From positions 1-7,123 of the forward strand of contig JACQUH010000066.1 of the NCBI GenBank assembly GCA_016210375.1: 7,123 nt of DNA, read 5' to 3'. The notes below the pieces were generated by a model. It searched no databases. It saw nothing but the letters and a program-made list of their open reading frames with translations, and had not been told where the DNA came from. The stretch comes from Chloroflexota bacterium. Lineage in GTDB: Bacteria; Chloroflexota; Dehalococcoidia; Lucifugimonadales; JACPCL1. This document shows, in pieces, positions 5,625 through 7,123 of the stretch. Numbering within the stretch: the stretch's first letter is position 1; each line of letters opens with the position of its first letter. A program made the translations under genes and the position numbers.

Positions 5625-6005
5625 CTACGCCTCTTGGGCTCTTGTGAGCCTCATCATCAGTCCTTCCACGGGCACAAACCGCCGTGACATCGGATCAATG
5701 CCCAACCGCATTTCCTCCAAGGTGACGACGCCCAAAAGCCCGTCGGTCCTCTCCTCGTCAAAGACCACCTGGGTTATCTCTTCGCGCCCGTCTACCCTTA
5801 CCCATGTGCGTCCCATCTCACGTTCCACTCGCCTTCCATCAGCCAGCCTGAACGTGGCCCGGGCATGAGGGCGGACGCCTAGCTGCTCCAAGATTGCCGC
5901 GGGCACGACGGTGTGGCTGGCCCCCGTGTCCACCAGCACATCCAGCGCTGTCCAGCGGCTGCCTGTAGGGTCGCCAATCTCAATAGGCGTCCGAAACGTT
6001 CCCAT
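5625..6005 (-). CDS. Clan AA (retropepsin-like) aspartic protease, first tandem copy
   Basis: A 126-residue single-domain aspartic protease homologue. It carries the active-site triad in VLVDTGAS (23-30, D26), a flap-like LADGRRV (54-60), and the closing LLGVVTLEEMRLGIDP motif (90-105) with the conserved VPVEGL near the C-terminus (111-116). It starts with the same MGTF as its downstream twin. The start codon is 3 bases beyond the ispG stop, with a GGAAGG site inside the end of ispG, so it is almost certainly translated from the ispG message. The retropepsin fold works as a homodimer; with two co-expressed paralogues, a heterodimer is conceivable. A peptidase role is inferred from the motif; no partner or substrate can be named. 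The C-terminal six or seven residues and the 11-20 and 61-80 stretches are where the two copies differ most. Confidence 0.88.
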   Translation of the reverse strand: MGTFRTPIEIGDPTGSRWTALDVLVDTGASHTVVPAAILEQLGVRPHARATFRLADGRRVEREMGRTWVRVDGREEITQVVFDEERTDGLLGVVTLEEMRLGIDPMSRRFVPVEGLMMRLTRAQEA

Positions 6006-6008
6006 ACC

Positions 6009-7123
6009 CTAGACCTTCCGCACCTCTTCCATGAGGGCGGTGAGCATATCGGCCTCCTGGACGACGCGCACCTTCTGGCCTTTGCGGAAGATGATGGCGC
6101 GGCCTGCCCCAGCGGCGATGCCCACGTCGGCGTCTTTGGCCTCGCCGGGGCCGTTGACCTCGCACCCCATGACCGCCACCTTGATGGGCTTGTCAACGCC
6201 CTGGAGGAGCTGGTCTACGGTGTTGGCGAGCTTGATAACGTCCACGTCGGCGCGCCCGCAAGAGGGGCAGGCCACCAGCACCGTCCCCTTCTGCCGCAGG
6301 TTCAGGGACTTCAGGATCTCGTAGCCGGTAACGACCTCTTCCCGTGGGTCATCGGAGAGGGAGACACGGATGGTGTCGCCGATGCCCTCGTACAGCAGGA
6401 TGCCCAGGCCGATGGCGCTGCGGATGCTGCCGGAGCGGGCGGTGCCGGCCTCGGTGATGCCCAGGTGGAGGGGGTAGGGCGCCAGCTCCGCCAGGCGGCG
6501 GTACGCCTCCACGGTGGTCTGCACGTCAAAGGCCTTCAGGGAGATCTTGATGAGGTCAAAGTCCAGGGCCTCCAGGATGCCGATCTCCCACAGGGCGGTA
6601 TCCACCATGTGGTCCACGGCGGAGTACTGGCCCTCCGAGGACTGGCCGGCTTTGGGCAGGAGGTTGACGCCATCGGCCAGGCGATGGAGGGCGCGGGTCT
6701 TGCCGATGCTGCCCACGGGCGGCAGGCTGCCGAAGTTGACGCCGATGCGGATGGGGATGCCCCGCTCCCTGGCGGCGGCCACCACCTGCCGGACGCGCTC
6801 CGGGTCGCGGATGTTGCCGGGGTTCAGGCGCAGGCAGTCCACGCCGCCCTTGATGGACTCCAGGGCTAGCTGGTAGTGGAAGTGGATGTCGGCCACCAGG
6901 GGGATGTGGATGCGGCGTCTGATCTCGGCCAGGGCCTGGGCCGCCGCCGTGTCGGGCACGGCGCAGCGGATGATCTCGCAGCCCGCCTCCTCCAGCCCCT
7001 TGATCTGCTCCACCGTGGCCTTCACGTCCCGGGTGTCGGTCTTGGTCATGGACTGGACCGTGATGGGGGCATCGCCACCCACCTTCACGTTGCCCACGTA
7101 GACGGCCTTGGTTGGCCTACGGT
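6009..7123 (-). CDS. ispG: 4-hydroxy-3-methylbut-2-enyl diphosphate synthase (IspG/GcpE), N-terminus cut by window edge
   Basis: IspG converts methylerythritol cyclodiphosphate to HMBPP, the penultimate step of the non-mevalonate isoprenoid pathway, using a [4Fe-4S] cluster and reduced flavodoxin or ferredoxin. The visible 371 residues include the N-terminal TIM barrel, starting ...VYVGNVKVGG then APITVQSMT.TDTRDV, and barrel motifs such as VADIHFHY, LRLNPGN and LGITEAG.ARSG. The C-terminal reductase-like domain holds the cluster ligands: two Cys in CPSCGR (C285 and C288, numbering visible residues), Cys in MGCEVNGPGEA (C320) and E327. Their spacings (3, 32, 7) equal those of E. coli C270, C273, C305 and E312. 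Reading continues in frame past the GTG at 7097 to the edge with family-like residues, so the true start lies beyond 7123. A loop after GVNFGSL is about 23 residues longer than in E. coli. It heads the - strand gene set, with proteases 3 bases downstream. Confidence 0.96.
   Translation of the reverse strand, partial: RRPTKAVYVGNVKVGGDAPITVQSMTKTDTRDVKATVEQIKGLEEAGCEIIRCAVPDTAAAQALAEIRRRIHIPLVADIHFHYQLALESIKGGVDCLRLNPGNIRDPERVRQVVAAARERGIPIRIGVNFGSLPPVGSIGKTRALHRLADGVNLLPKAGQSSEGQYSAVDHMVDTALWEIGILEALDFDLIKISLKAFDVQTTVEAYRRLAELAPYPLHLGITEAGTARSGSIRSAIGLGILLYEGIGDTIRVSLSDDPREEVVTGYEILKSLNLRQKGTVLVACPSCGRADVDVIKLANTVDQLLQGVDKPIKVAVMGCEVNGPGEAKDADVGIAAGAGRAIIFRKGQKVRVVQEADMLTALMEEVRKV

Noticed and set aside
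5913..6869. A 318-codon open frame on the plus strand opposite ispG and one protease.
   Set aside because: Its translation is low-complexity Gly/Ala/Asp/His-rich sequence mirroring the codon bias of ispG, which is unquestionably the real gene.
1..7123. CRISPR array, tRNA or rRNA genes.
   Set aside because: No regularly spaced repeats and no recognisable tRNA or rRNA motifs were seen on either strand.

Overview
The window is a bacterial chromosome segment, apparently from a high-G+C genome: 601-660 has 48/60 G+C and 6421-6480 has 46/60. MEP-pathway IspG, a zinc endonuclease IV, small retropepsin-like proteases and a palindromic intergenic repeat that I associate with Chloroflexota (Dehalococcoidia-type) genomes together suggest that phylum. 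This placement is an inference from memory of gene style, not proven by any marker here.

Layout. Positions 1-307 hold no gene. They contain a 107-bp imperfect palindromic repeat (37-143) and then a good sigma70-type promoter (240-268) feeding nfo, the DNA-repair endonuclease IV (308-1159, + strand), which keeps all nine metal-ligand positions. After a gene-free gap of about 250 bases (1160-1412), in which I see no convincing promoter or terminator, comes a tightly overlapping three-gene + strand operon (1413-3242). It encodes a TIGR04255-like protein, a protein with a disordered N-terminus and a winged-helix C-terminus, and a Rossmann-type protein resembling nucleoside deoxyribosyltransferase/TIR/SLOG-like nucleotide-processing domains. 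Its base composition is clearly lower in G+C (27/60 at 1501-1560, 26/60 at 3001-3060) than both flanks, so it looks like transferred cargo. It is the best candidate here for an undescribed system, plausibly defence or stress related.

From 3342 to the end all genes lie on the - strand. Read in transcription order from the right edge they are: ispG (isoprenoid MEP pathway, N-terminus beyond the window), two tandem 50%-identical clan AA aspartic proteases separated from ispG and from each other by only 3-4 bases, a GNAT acetyltransferase 49 bases on, then, after about 97 bases with a possible promoter, an acyl-CoA dehydrogenase. The ispG-protease-protease-GNAT block is probably one transcript. 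The acyl-CoA dehydrogenase may have its own promoter and converges on the three-gene island across 99 bases (3243-3341), where I see no strong terminator.

Together the window shows housekeeping metabolism and repair (nfo, ispG, acyl-CoA dehydrogenase, GNAT) interrupted by one compositionally distinct accessory operon.
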